Source of the DNA: Candidatus Zixiibacteriota bacterium
Lineage (GTDB): Bacteria; Zixibacteria; MSB-5A5; GN15; JAAZOE01
Direction: 5' to 3'
Assembly (NCBI GenBank): GCA_023138975.1
Contig: JAGLON010000033.1
Coordinates: forward strand, 81,396-145,395
DNA: 64,000 nt
The translations under genes were made by a program, and so were the position numbers. Each line of letters starts with the position of its first letter. The stretch's first letter is position 1. The notes below the pieces were generated by a model, which did no database searches, had not been told where the DNA came from, and saw nothing but the letters and a program-made list of their open reading frames with translations. Shown here piece after piece: positions 16,995-26,595 of this stretch.

Positions 16995-18164
16995 GTGAGA
17001 AAAGCAGTTTTTCTGTACGGCTTTATTGTTATAGTACTTAGCCTAAGTGCATGTAATCAAAACGGCTCGGATTCATCGTCTGCCAGAGATTTAATTAAAA
17101 AATCCGATAACACACTCCCTGTACCGCAGATTGATTTTAATCCTGAACAGTATGTCTGCTATCAAACCGGTCAGCCACTGAACATTGACGGCAAACTAGA
17201 TGAAAACGTGTGGGCAAAAGCACTCTGGACAAATGAATTTGTGGATATAGAAGGCGGCTTGAAACCTGTGCCGTATCTGAAAACCAGAGTCAAGATGCTG
17301 TGGGATGATAACTACTTTTATTGCGCCGCCGAAATGGAAGAACCGCATGTCTGGGCCAAGTTAAAGAAACGTGATGCGGTGATATATCATGATAATGATT
17401 TTGAGGTTTTCATAGATCCTGACGGAGATACTCACGAGTATTACGAACTCGAAGTAAATGCCTTGAACACGCAATGGGATTTATTCCTCGGTAAACCGTA
17501 CCGCGACGGCGGCCCGGCCATAAACGCGTGGGATATTCAAGGCCTCAAAACAGCCATTAGTATAAACGGAACACTGAATAATCCAAAAGACGTCGACAGG
17601 GGATGGTTGATTGAAATAGCTATCCCGTGGGAAGTTCTTAAGCAATGCGCTCACAAAGATGCTCCGCCAAGCGATGGTGATCAATGGAGAGTGAATTTCT
17701 CCCGGGTTCAATGGCAGACCGAAATAAAAAACGGGAAGTACATCAAGACCAAAGATTCCCTATCCGGAGACAACCTGCCGGAGAATAACTGGGTCTGGTC
17801 GCCACAGGGGTTGATTGCTATGCATTATCCTGAAATGTGGGGGATAGTCCAATTCTCCGCTTCGATTGCAGGCAGCGGTGTCGCAGTTTTTAGTTTCGAT
17901 GTTGATGAAGAAGCCAAATGGGAACTGCGGAAACTGTATTATGCCCAGCGGACGTTCAATATGCAATATGGTTTCTTTGCTGAAAACATAGAAGAATTGA
18001 ATTTGAAGAATCCCGATTTACCTGACTATCAATGGCCGCCTGTAATCAAGACAACCGCTAGCTTTTTCGAAGCGCGAATCAGCCGAACGGATGAGACGGG
18101 ATTCCTTTGTATTTCGCATGACGGCGATATTTGGTTTGAAAATATAACTCAAACCCGGAAGTAG
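16995..18164 (+). CDS. Lipoprotein with CBM9-like carbohydrate-binding domain
   Basis: 389 residues from GTG 16995, preceded by GGGAGG at good spacing. The N-terminus is a lipoprotein signal (MRKAVFLYGFIVIVLSLSAC) with lipobox LSAC, so it is anchored in the envelope. Residues ~60-290 match carbohydrate-binding family 9-like domains: 'NIDGKLDENVWAKA' opens the fold, then 'VKMLWDDNYFYCAAEMEEP' and 'HDNDFEVFIDPDGD', and it closes near 'WGIVQFS'. The ~100 C-terminal residues are extra and unassigned. It probably binds glycan or glycoprotein at the cell surface or in the periplasm for the operon. It starts 13 bp after the GH130 stop and ends 4 bp before the symporter. Confidence 0.78.
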   Translation: MRKAVFLYGFIVIVLSLSACNQNGSDSSSARDLIKKSDNTLPVPQIDFNPEQYVCYQTGQPLNIDGKLDENVWAKALWTNEFVDIEGGLKPVPYLKTRVKMLWDDNYFYCAAEMEEPHVWAKLKKRDAVIYHDNDFEVFIDPDGDTHEYYELEVNALNTQWDLFLGKPYRDGGPAINAWDIQGLKTAISINGTLNNPKDVDRGWLIEIAIPWEVLKQCAHKDAPPSDGDQWRVNFSRVQWQTEIKNGKYIKTKDSLSGDNLPENNWVWSPQGLIAMHYPEMWGIVQFSASIAGSGVAVFSFDVDEEAKWELRKLYYAQRTFNMQYGFFAENIEELNLKNPDLPDYQWPPVIKTTASFFEARISRTDETGFLCISHDGDIWFENITQTRK

Positions 18165-18168
18165 AAGC

Positions 18169-20121
18169 ATGAATTTAGGCTTAGTAGACTGGCTCATAGT
18201 TGCCATCGCGTTAGTGTTTATGATTGTAACTGTTTCGGCCAGTAAGCGACTGATGAAAAGCGTTGCCGATTTTCTGGCTGCCGGGCGTTCTGCCGGGCGT
18301 TATGTTATCAGTGTCGCCAGCGGCGTAGCCGGGTTGGGAGCTATCACAGTTATCGGTAATCTTGAGATGAATCTGCTGGCGGGCTTTTCGATGGCCTGGT
18401 GGGGAATGACAATGGCGTTGGTTCTACTTGTCATCACCGTCTCAGGTTGGGTCATTTATCGTTTCCGGCAGACTCGCTCGCTTACGTTGGCGCAGTTTTT
18501 TGAGGTTCGTTATAGTCGAAATTTCCGCATTTTCACCGGCATTGTCGCCTTCTTATCCGGCCTGATAAACTTCGGCATCTTTCCTGCGGTGGGAGCCCGG
18601 TTCTTCATTTATTTTTGCGGTCTTCCACAATCATTTGAACTCATGGGATTATCTATCGTCACCTTTCCGCTGGTCATGATTCTACTTCTTGGAGTCTCAT
18701 TGTATTTCGTTTTCACTGGCGGGCAAATTGCGGTAATAATCGCGGATTTCTTTCAGGGTTTGTTCGTCAACATCATTTTTGTCATCATCATCGTCTATCT
18801 ATTTTTCACCTTTGACTGGGTACATATTTTCGAGGCATTGTCTTCGGCGCCTCAGGAAGCATCGCTAATAAATCCGTTTCATACCAGTCAGGTCGAGGAT
18901 TTTAATTTCTGGTATTTTCTTGTCGGTGTCTTTGGAGTGATGTATGGAACAATGTCGTGGCAGGGGACTCAAGGGTATAATGCCTCGGCCAAAAACGCCC
19001 ACGAAGCGAAAATGGGCGGTGTCCTGGCCGGATGGCGGGGGCTGCCTCAGACACTTTTGTTTTTATTCGTCCCGATTATTGCCTATACGGTATTGCATCA
19101 CCCTGATTTTGCTCATATTGCACAAGCGGTACATGATTCAATTGCCGGAGCCGGAACCGATGCCGTTCAGAGTCAGCTAAAAGTTCCGCTAGTACTTTCG
19201 CATATTTTACCGCGAGGATTAATTGGCGGCCTTGCAGCGGTTATGCTGGCGGCCTTTATCAGCACTCATGATTCATATCTGCATTCGTGGGGTTCTATTC
19301 TGGTGCAGGATGTGATTATGCCGTTCAGAAAGAAACCGTTCACGCCCAAACAGCATCTGAGAGCTCTGCGTCTGGCAATAACGTGCGTCGCCGTCTTTAT
19401 TTTCTTCTTCAGTCTTCTATTCAAGCAATCTGAATATATCTTCTTATTTTTCGCCATTACCGGCGCGATTTTTGCCGGAGGTTCCGGAGCGATTATCATC
19501 GGCGGCCTGTACTGGAAACGCGGAACAACCTCTGCCGCTTGGGCGGCGATGATAACCGGTTCTTCAATAGCAGTTGGGGGAATAATCATTCATCAATTAG
19601 TCGATAATTTCTTTATCAACGGTCAATGGTTCTGGATGATAAGCATGTTCGGCAGTTCGCTGGTATATATTGCTGTTTCTCTGTTAGGTAAAAAAGACGC
19701 GCGTGATATGGACAAGGTTCTCAAGCGCGGCAAATACGCGATTAAAGATGAAACTACAATTATCGACGCTGTTCCGTCAAAGGGCTGGAAAATTCTCGGT
19801 ATGGGAAAGGAATTCACGAAGGGCGACAAATTTATTTACATCATTAACTACATCTGGACCGGCGGGATGACAATTGTATTTTTGGCAGGAACGATTTATA
19901 ATCTCAATCATGAAGTGTCGGATCAAACCTGGCTGGAATTCTGGAAAATCTACATCGAAATTCAAGTTGTTCTGGCGGTCATCTCAATAATTTGGTTTAC
20001 CATTGGCGGATTTAAGGACATCAGAATCATGATCGCCAGACTTACAACCATGAAAAGAGATGAAGGCGATGACGGGTTTATTCATATTGATAATATAACG
20101 GGCGGGTCGGATCGTGAATAA
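18169..20121 (+). CDS. Sodium:solute symporter (SSS family)
   Basis: 650 residues with about fourteen membrane helices. It starts with 'GLVDWLIVAIALVFMIVTV' followed by the 'ADFLAAGRSAGRYVISVASG' segment typical of SSS transporters. Later helices carry 'LAAVMLAAFISTHDSYLHSW', the usual helix-8-like motif of the family. It should bring a sugar or sugar fragment across the inner membrane with sodium. Within this operon the natural substrate would be an N-glycan product such as mannose, GlcNAc or a small oligosaccharide; that is inference. Its last 8 bases overlap the GH38 start, so the two genes are translationally coupled. Confidence 0.88.
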   Translation: MNLGLVDWLIVAIALVFMIVTVSASKRLMKSVADFLAAGRSAGRYVISVASGVAGLGAITVIGNLEMNLLAGFSMAWWGMTMALVLLVITVSGWVIYRFRQTRSLTLAQFFEVRYSRNFRIFTGIVAFLSGLINFGIFPAVGARFFIYFCGLPQSFELMGLSIVTFPLVMILLLGVSLYFVFTGGQIAVIIADFFQGLFVNIIFVIIIVYLFFTFDWVHIFEALSSAPQEASLINPFHTSQVEDFNFWYFLVGVFGVMYGTMSWQGTQGYNASAKNAHEAKMGGVLAGWRGLPQTLLFLFVPIIAYTVLHHPDFAHIAQAVHDSIAGAGTDAVQSQLKVPLVLSHILPRGLIGGLAAVMLAAFISTHDSYLHSWGSILVQDVIMPFRKKPFTPKQHLRALRLAITCVAVFIFFFSLLFKQSEYIFLFFAITGAIFAGGSGAIIIGGLYWKRGTTSAAWAAMITGSSIAVGGIIIHQLVDNFFINGQWFWMISMFGSSLVYIAVSLLGKKDARDMDKVLKRGKYAIKDETTIIDAVPSKGWKILGMGKEFTKGDKFIYIINYIWTGGMTIVFLAGTIYNLNHEVSDQTWLEFWKIYIEIQVVLAVISIIWFTIGGFKDIRIMIARLTTMKRDEGDDGFIHIDNITGGSDRE

Positions 20122-23100
20122 GAAAAAGGAAGAGATTCTAATCGGCCGCATTGAGCGGTTTCGCGATAATATATCCCGCCGAATTCTCGGCGATAGCACT
20201 CAGCTTAAAGCTAAGTTCTATCATTGTCCTCAGCCGGTCGCATTTGAAGATAGATTGGCCGGCAAATATAAATCCATTGTTGATGGGCAGAGTTGGGGCA
20301 AAGCCTGGGACAGCGCATGGTTTCATCTGACCGGCCAAGTACCGCAATCATGGTGTGGAAATAAAGTCGTCGCTCAATTGGATTTTTCAGGCGAAGGACT
20401 TGTTTATAACGGCAAAGGGGAAATGCTTCAGGGAATTACTGACGGCTCGGTTTTCGATAAAGAGTTCAGCCGGGATGTCGTTCGGTTAATTGACAAATGT
20501 AAAGGCAATGAATCAATTGATTTATGGGTCGAAACGGCCGCGAATGGATTGTTCGGAGTTTTTACCGAACAGGATCCGGCCAAAGATTCCCCGAATCGAT
20601 ATGGCAGTTTTGACGCGCGCGTAAACTCGATTAGACTTTGTACCTTCGATGAGGAATTATGGCATTTCTGGCTTGATATAAAAATCCTGCACGGCTTGAT
20701 AAAAACTCTTCCGGCTAAAACTGTGCGTCGAGCCAGAATTATTCGTTGTGTGTCTGATACTATTGATGAATACGCCGATAACCGTGAAAATCTTCACGCA
20801 AGTCAGTTATTCTTAAATCAGGAATTGAAGAAAACTGCCTCAGCCTCTGATTTGTCGGTCACCGCCGTTGGACACGCACATATTGATACCGCATGGTTAT
20901 GGCCGGTTAAAGAAACAATTAGAAAATGCGCCCGGACCTTCTCCAGCCAAATTGATTTAATAGAAAAATATCCCGATTATATTTTTGGAGCCTCTCAACC
21001 TCAACATTATGCCTTTGTCAAAGAGCACTATCCCGCTCTATATGAAAAAATCAAAACGGCCGTTAAAGCGGGAAGATGGGAAGTGCAGGGGGGCATGTGG
21101 GTCGAGGCTGATTGCAATCTTATATCCGGTGAATCTATGATTCGCCAAATTCTGCACGGAAAGAACTTCTTCAAAGATGAATTCAAAATTGATGTAAAAA
21201 ACCTCTGGCTGCCAGATGTCTTTGGATACTCGGCGGCCTTGCCGCAAATCCTAAAAAAATCCGGCATTGACTATTTCCTGACTCAAAAAATGTCCTGGAA
21301 CCAGTTTAATGAAATGCCCCACCATAGCTTTATGTGGCAGGGGCTGGACGGCAGTGAAGTGCTGACCCATTTCCCCCCGGAGAATAATTACAACAGCCAG
21401 CTCGGGACTGATTACCTCGTTCCGGCGCAGGAGCATTTTAAGGAAAAAGAATTTCTTGATGAATTTATCAGCCTGTTCGGAGTCGGCGATGGTGGAGGTG
21501 GACCAAAAGAAGAAAATATCGAGCTTGGTCTCCGGATGAAAAGCCTGGAGTCGGCTCCGAGGGTATCGTTCGGTACTGCCGAAGGTTTTTTTGAGCGCCT
21601 CAATAAACACAAAGATAAACTGCCTCGCTGGGTTGGAGAATTATATCTGGAATTGCACCGAGGCACATTGACATCGCAGGCAAAAGTAAAAAAAGCGAAT
21701 CGAAGACTCGAACATGAACTTAAAACGATTGAATGGCTCTATTCCTGTCTGCCTCTGGATGATTATCCGAGAGAACAACTTGATTCAATCTGGAAAAAAG
21801 TTCTGCTAAACCAGTTCCATGACATCATTCCGGGATCGAGCATTACCGAAGTATACCGAGTTACCCATGACGAGCATGAGAGCGCATTGAGTGAATGCAA
21901 TGCGCTAATAGATAAATTTGCTTTAAACTTTTTTGATTCGGATGAAGACTCGCTCACGGTGGCAAATATCCTGCATTATCCGTATAAAGGCGCGGTGGAG
22001 TTGCCATCTGACTGGAGCCGGTATCGGGTGACGGATGCTGAAGGAAACGATTGTACGATTCAAAACGAAGCTTGCAAAGCGATAGCCTTGGTGGAAATTC
22101 CGCCTTATTCGATGATAGTTTTAAAGCGGGCGGAGAAAACAGACGAGAAGGGCGCCTCCGATTGCGGCCTTATTCTCGAAAACGATTTGATCCGATATGA
22201 GTTTAACGGAAACGGACAGCTTATCCGAGCCCTCGATAAAGAATTTGGAAAAGAAATATTAGAGCCTGAAAAAAACGGCAACGTCTTGACCCTGTACGAC
22301 GATCATCCTAATAACTGGGATGCCTGGGATATCGATTTCTACTATGAGAACTGTGCCATAGAGAGCTTTGAAGCCAATAACTTTTCGAGTATCGCCGATG
22401 GAAAAGTAAGAAAAGGTCTGAAATTCACCGGTAAAATAGGGAAATCCGAGATTTCTCAATCGGTGTTTCTTGAATCAACTTCCAAACGGCTCGGTTTTTA
22501 CACAAAAGTAGATTGGCGCGAGAAACACCGAATGCTGAGAGTCGCATTTCCGGTAGCGGTTCGAGCCGAACAGGCCTCTTATGACATTCAATACGGATAC
22601 GTCAGGAGAAACACGCATCGCAATACATCCTGGGATATGGCGCAATTTGAAGTTGCCGGACATAAGTATGCCGATTTATCTGACAATGACTATGGCGTAG
22701 CCCTGCTTAACGATTGTAAATACGGATATAAAATAAATAACAATACAATTGATCTGAATCTTCTACGCTCGCCAAATTATCCCGACCCGGATGCGGACAT
22801 GGGCGAGCATGAATTCACTTATTGTTTGTATCCACATGCCGGAGATTTAATCCGCTCGGATGTTATTGCGGAAGCATCCATACTAAATCAGCCACCACTG
22901 GTTTTTAACAATTGCAAGATCGAAATGACTCGTTTTCCGTGGAGGCTTGAAGGAAATGGGCTGTCGCTGGAGGTTGTCAAGGCGGCGGAAAAAGAAGAAT
23001 GCCTTATAATACGTATTATAGAAACGCTGGGGAAACATTCTAAAGGCACACTCTATATTGATGATAAAGATCTACAAGTATTGGAAACTGATTTGATGGA

Positions 23101-23194
23101 ATGGTTTGATAAAGATTCACTGGACGGTATAAACAAATTTAAGCTTTTATTAGAACCGTTTGAAATCAGATCATATAAGCTGACAAGGAATTAG
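20114..23194 (+). CDS. GH38 alpha-mannosidase
   Basis: 1026 residues, full length for class II alpha-mannosidases. It opens with an N-terminal domain of ~250 residues. The catalytic domain begins with 'VGHAHIDTAWLWP' (His256 and Asp258 as zinc ligands) and 'WLPDVFGYS' holds the nucleophile Asp368. A Gly-rich insert 'GVGDGGGGPKEE' and the C-terminal beta domains follow the family pattern. No signal peptide is present, so it should act in the cytoplasm on imported mannosides. GTG start at 20114 overlaps the symporter stop. The family cleaves alpha-1,2/1,3/1,6-linked mannose; bacterial members often prefer one linkage that cannot be read from the sequence. Confidence 0.92.
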   Translation: MNKKKEEILIGRIERFRDNISRRILGDSTQLKAKFYHCPQPVAFEDRLAGKYKSIVDGQSWGKAWDSAWFHLTGQVPQSWCGNKVVAQLDFSGEGLVYNGKGEMLQGITDGSVFDKEFSRDVVRLIDKCKGNESIDLWVETAANGLFGVFTEQDPAKDSPNRYGSFDARVNSIRLCTFDEELWHFWLDIKILHGLIKTLPAKTVRRARIIRCVSDTIDEYADNRENLHASQLFLNQELKKTASASDLSVTAVGHAHIDTAWLWPVKETIRKCARTFSSQIDLIEKYPDYIFGASQPQHYAFVKEHYPALYEKIKTAVKAGRWEVQGGMWVEADCNLISGESMIRQILHGKNFFKDEFKIDVKNLWLPDVFGYSAALPQILKKSGIDYFLTQKMSWNQFNEMPHHSFMWQGLDGSEVLTHFPPENNYNSQLGTDYLVPAQEHFKEKEFLDEFISLFGVGDGGGGPKEENIELGLRMKSLESAPRVSFGTAEGFFERLNKHKDKLPRWVGELYLELHRGTLTSQAKVKKANRRLEHELKTIEWLYSCLPLDDYPREQLDSIWKKVLLNQFHDIIPGSSITEVYRVTHDEHESALSECNALIDKFALNFFDSDEDSLTVANILHYPYKGAVELPSDWSRYRVTDAEGNDCTIQNEACKAIALVEIPPYSMIVLKRAEKTDEKGASDCGLILENDLIRYEFNGNGQLIRALDKEFGKEILEPEKNGNVLTLYDDHPNNWDAWDIDFYYENCAIESFEANNFSSIADGKVRKGLKFTGKIGKSEISQSVFLESTSKRLGFYTKVDWREKHRMLRVAFPVAVRAEQASYDIQYGYVRRNTHRNTSWDMAQFEVAGHKYADLSDNDYGVALLNDCKYGYKINNNTIDLNLLRSPNYPDPDADMGEHEFTYCLYPHAGDLIRSDVIAEASILNQPPLVFNNCKIEMTRFPWRLEGNGLSLEVVKAAEKEECLIIRIIETLGKHSKGTLYIDDKDLQVLETDLMEWFDKDSLDGINKFKLLLEPFEIRSYKLTRN

Positions 23195-23196
23195 TT

Positions 23197-24267
23197 ATGC
23201 GGGCAGTTATTTATGTATTATCAATAGTAGTTGCATTTACGATTGTTTTCTGTTCAATGACGTTTGCCCTTGATATCTCTGATTTCACATTTGAGACAAA
23301 GGTGACGGTATTTTCTGGAAATGATATCCATTTTAATCAGGAAGAACCCTCTAAATTCGCGTCCGATTCGGTTTTATCGCTCGATAACGGCCGGGAGATT
23401 TACCGGGACATAGAGCTTCCTTCTTTTGATAAACAAACCCGCATCACGGCCCATCTCGAAATTCATCCCCTTCCCAAAGACGATCTTAATATGCATGATA
23501 ATTGGGATAGGGCGGGAAACATACGACTTGCCAAAGAGGGTATGGAAGATATCGAGATCGTGAAGTTTATAACGGCCTATGGCGGAGAATCTGTCTATGA
23601 TGTTGATGTTTCCCATTTGGCGAAAGTCCTTCAGGGAAAGTGTAAAATAATAGGGTTTATTGATACCTGGGCATCGCCGGGCTGGAAAGTTGATTTTTCC
23701 TTGACCTATGAAACGGTTGATGACAGCACCGGTGATGAAGTTTACATCGATTATATCTATAATCCTCAATGGGTTCAGGGTCTTATATTCGAGCCGTCAT
23801 ATAATCTTGAGAAAAACGGTGAGACTGGTATTGAAGTAGAAATAGAAATCCCGGAGGGATTAAACCGTGTCGTTTTGAACTATTTTGTTTCAGGACATTG
23901 TACTGATGGTAATGGAGCCGATGAATTTGTTCCCAAGGACAATGTTATATACGTCGATGGGGAGCCTGTTTTCCGTTTCCAGCCGTGGCGCGATGATTGT
24001 ACTCAGTTTCGTTCAAATAATCCATATACTCGCCGATGGTCAAGTGGCTATTGGTCGTCCGACTATAGTCGCAGCGGTTGGTGTCCCGGAGATAAAGTAG
24101 ATCCGGTTCAGGTCGACTTAACTGATTATTTAAAGCCCGGTAAACATGTAATTCGTTTCCATATCGAGAATGTTCGCCCAAAAGATGAAAAGGGCAATAT
24201 GGGGTACTGGAGGATATCGGGACATCTATTGGGTTGGAACAAAAAGGCTAATCTTGTTGCGTGGTAG
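23197..24267 (+). CDS. PNGase F-like peptide-N-glycosidase (exported)
   Basis: 356 residues with a signal peptide (~1-24). The two jelly-roll domains of PNGase F are both recognisable. Compared from memory with the Elizabethkingia enzyme, 'NWDRAGN' supplies Asp104, matching the catalytic Asp60 in 'EWDRYAN'. 'VKFITAYGG' matches 'GRFITPYW', 'VSGH' matches the His193 region, Glu243 in 'GADEF' matches Glu206, and 'SGWCPGDKVDP' matches 'AGWCPGMAVP'. The position of Glu118 is Asp156 ('IDTW'), a conservative change. The reaction would release whole N-glycans from asparagine side chains of glycoproteins. It lies 2 bp after the GH38 stop, in the middle of a glycan-degrading operon, which fits. An inactive carbohydrate-binding relative is the main alternative. 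Confidence 0.82.
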   Translation: MRAVIYVLSIVVAFTIVFCSMTFALDISDFTFETKVTVFSGNDIHFNQEEPSKFASDSVLSLDNGREIYRDIELPSFDKQTRITAHLEIHPLPKDDLNMHDNWDRAGNIRLAKEGMEDIEIVKFITAYGGESVYDVDVSHLAKVLQGKCKIIGFIDTWASPGWKVDFSLTYETVDDSTGDEVYIDYIYNPQWVQGLIFEPSYNLEKNGETGIEVEIEIPEGLNRVVLNYFVSGHCTDGNGADEFVPKDNVIYVDGEPVFRFQPWRDDCTQFRSNNPYTRRWSSGYWSSDYSRSGWCPGDKVDPVQVDLTDYLKPGKHVIRFHIENVRPKDEKGNMGYWRISGHLLGWNKKANLVAW

Positions 24268-24297
24268 TTATTACTGCCTCATTTGGGCTATATCGTC

Positions 24298-25785
24298 ATG
24301 AATATTGTTCCAAAACCGGTTTCAGTTGAATATTCTGATGGGGTATTCTATCTTTCATCCAATACCAGAGTTGTTACAAATAATACTCCCAATTTTTTCA
24401 AAGATTATCTGTGCAGCCAATGTGAAGCATTATCCGGGATCAAGCCGTGCGGACAGGGAAACAAGGCCAACGAAATTGTCTTGATTCTCGACGAATCTAT
24501 ACCGTCAAAAATTACTGACGAATCATATGAATTGACTGTCACTTCAGTAAGTATAACAATGCGGGCTGCTCAACCTGCTGGTCTGTTTTATGGTATCCAG
24601 TCTTTCCTGCAACTGTTGACTAATAATGTAAAGGCAGAGAGGAACAGCGTACAAATAGAGTGTCTTGTTATCAAGGACTCACCTGTTTTTGTCTGGCGAG
24701 GTATGCACCTTGATGTCAGTCGACATTTCTTTTCGGTTAACGATATTAAACGATATATAGATATTCTGGCTTTACATAAAATCAATCGATTTCACTGGCA
24801 CCTGACAGATGATCAGGGCTGGCGCATCGAGATTAAGCAATATCCATTGCTAACCAATATTGGATCCAACCGGGTGGAAAATGAAGGTTCTCTTTATGGC
24901 GGGTATTATTCTCAGGAAGAAATCGCCGAAGTTGTTGCCTATGCGAGTGACCGCTTCATTACTATTGTACCGGAAATCGAAATGCCGGGCCATGCGCAAG
25001 CGGCCTTAGCTGCATATCCGGAGTTAGTCTGTACCAAGAAGGACGTTAATGTATGGAATGAATGGGGGATATCCGAGCATGTTTATTGTGCGGGGAATGA
25101 CGATGTTTTTAGTTTTTTGCAAAATGTTTTAGATGAAATTGTCTCGTTATTCCCCGGGGAGTATATTCATATCGGCGGTGATGAGTGCCCTAAAGAGGCT
25201 TGGAAATCTTGTGAGCTTTGTCAAAAGAGGATTGAAGAATTACACCTTGAAAACGAAAACCAGCTGCAAAGCTACTTTATAAAGAGAATTGCGGCATTTC
25301 TTAATAGTAGAAAAAAATTGGTAATCGGCTGGGATGAGATAGCCGAAGGCGGTCTGGAAAAAAACGCCATAGTAATGGTTTGGCAAGGAATGGATAAGGC
25401 CCGGGAGGCATTACGGCAGGGAAACAAAGTAATAATGTGCCCGACTTCGCATTGTTATTTTGATTATTCTCAGGCCGAGGAAAATGAGCCGAAAGCGTTC
25501 AATGCCCAATTGGCACTTGAGTCAGTCTATGACTTTGATCCGTTATCTCCGGTTGATGGTCTAATTAATTCAGAATTGGTACTAGGGGGGCAGGGGAATA
25601 TCTGGACAGAGTATATCTCTGATTTTAAGCATCTTCAGTACATGGCCTTACCTCGTATGAGCGCCATGGCTGAAGTGCTCTGGACGGGTGAAAAAAATAA
25701 AGACTTCAGTAGTTTTGCAATGCGTCTGAAACAATTGACAAAGCTATTTGATAAACTTGGAATAAACTACCGACCGCTTGATTAG
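24298..25785 (+). CDS. GH20 beta-N-acetylhexosaminidase
   Basis: 495 residues from ATG 24298 (MNIVPKPVSVEY). The frame also opens at a TTG 15 bp upstream. The N-terminal GH20b-type domain (~1-120) precedes the barrel, which opens 'FVWRGMHLDVSRHFF' and has 'INRFHWHLTDDQGWRIEIK'. The catalytic Asp295-Glu296 pair is in 'HIGGDECPKEAW', as expected for substrate-assisted catalysis. No signal peptide is seen, so it should be cytoplasmic, unlike many secreted GH20 enzymes. In this operon it would cut GlcNAc from the chitobiose core of imported N-glycans. It is the last gene of the operon. Confidence 0.93.
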   Translation: MNIVPKPVSVEYSDGVFYLSSNTRVVTNNTPNFFKDYLCSQCEALSGIKPCGQGNKANEIVLILDESIPSKITDESYELTVTSVSITMRAAQPAGLFYGIQSFLQLLTNNVKAERNSVQIECLVIKDSPVFVWRGMHLDVSRHFFSVNDIKRYIDILALHKINRFHWHLTDDQGWRIEIKQYPLLTNIGSNRVENEGSLYGGYYSQEEIAEVVAYASDRFITIVPEIEMPGHAQAALAAYPELVCTKKDVNVWNEWGISEHVYCAGNDDVFSFLQNVLDEIVSLFPGEYIHIGGDECPKEAWKSCELCQKRIEELHLENENQLQSYFIKRIAAFLNSRKKLVIGWDEIAEGGLEKNAIVMVWQGMDKAREALRQGNKVIMCPTSHCYFDYSQAEENEPKAFNAQLALESVYDFDPLSPVDGLINSELVLGGQGNIWTEYISDFKHLQYMALPRMSAMAEVLWTGEKNKDFSSFAMRLKQLTKLFDKLGINYRPLD

Positions 25786-25892
25786 GGTCCGGGTTTTTAT
25801 TCCAATCCCATTTATTATTGTGAGTTAGGAATGTGATAATGCTTACCTCATAATATCGTATATATCATAAAACCATACGGAGATAGAGTATT

Positions 25893-26462
25893 ATGAAAAG
25901 ATGCGAATGGGCCGGTAATACTGAAATGATGATTGATTACCATGATAAAGAATGGGGCCGACCGCTCTATGACGATCAGAAACTGTTTGAGTTTCTTATT
26001 CTTGAGAGTATGCAGGCTGGCTTGAGCTGGGATACAATCTTGAAAAAACGCGAGAACTTTAGAGCCGCATTCGATAATTTTGATCCGGAAATAATTGCAT
26101 GTTATAATGAGGCCAAATTTGATGAGCTCATGAATAATGCCGGGATAATTCGAAACCGGCTAAAAATTAAGGCGGCCATTACGGCAGCTAAATTATATTT
26201 GGAGATTCAAACAGAGGGTAGTTTCAGTGATTACATTTGGCAGTTTGTCGGAAGCTGTCCTAAGATTAATAAATGGAAATCATTAAAATATATCCCGGCT
26301 CAAACCGATGAATCAGTTCTTATGAGTAAAACCCTCAAAAAGAGAGGTTTCAATTTTGTCGGACCGACTATCTGCTATGCGTTTATGCAGGCGACTGGCA
26401 TGGTTAATGATCACATCATTGATTGCTTTTGCTATAATGAAATTAATTTACAGGCCAAATAG
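25893..26462 (+). CDS. tag: DNA-3-methyladenine glycosylase I
   Basis: 189 residues, the usual length for Tag. It opens 'RCEWAGNTEMMIDYHDKEWG' with Cys4 and His17, and closes with His174 and Cys178 in 'VNDHIIDCFCY'; together these give the four zinc-snap ligands of the family. 'ILESMQAGLSWDTILKKREN' matches the HhH core. The enzyme removes 3-methyladenine from alkylated DNA and works alone in the cytoplasm. It sits 107 bp after the glycan operon, with its own GGAGAT ribosome site and probably its own promoter. No damage-response box was recognised. Confidence 0.95.
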   Translation: MKRCEWAGNTEMMIDYHDKEWGRPLYDDQKLFEFLILESMQAGLSWDTILKKRENFRAAFDNFDPEIIACYNEAKFDELMNNAGIIRNRLKIKAAITAAKLYLEIQTEGSFSDYIWQFVGSCPKINKWKSLKYIPAQTDESVLMSKTLKKRGFNFVGPTICYAFMQATGMVNDHIIDCFCYNEINLQAK

Positions 26463-26482
26463 TTTCGGTGTGACCGATAGAG

Positions 26483-26517
26483 CCTCTGTTAATATAGTAT
26501 AAGCAGAGACTTTTTTT
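26483..26517 (+). terminator. Likely terminator after tag
   Basis: CTCTG (26484-26488) pairs with CAGAG (26503-26507), followed by a run of seven T after 'AC'. The loop is AT-rich and the stem short, so strength is uncertain. Confidence 0.4.
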
Positions 26518-26595
26518 GCTGTCGATATATACCGAATAAAAATATTTTCCTTTCGCCTTCTTTACATCATCTGTCGGTTTGCATATACTCAACAT

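Noticed and set aside
25893-26462. Link between tag and the glycan operon
   Set aside because: A 107-bp gap and unrelated function; co-regulation is not supported.
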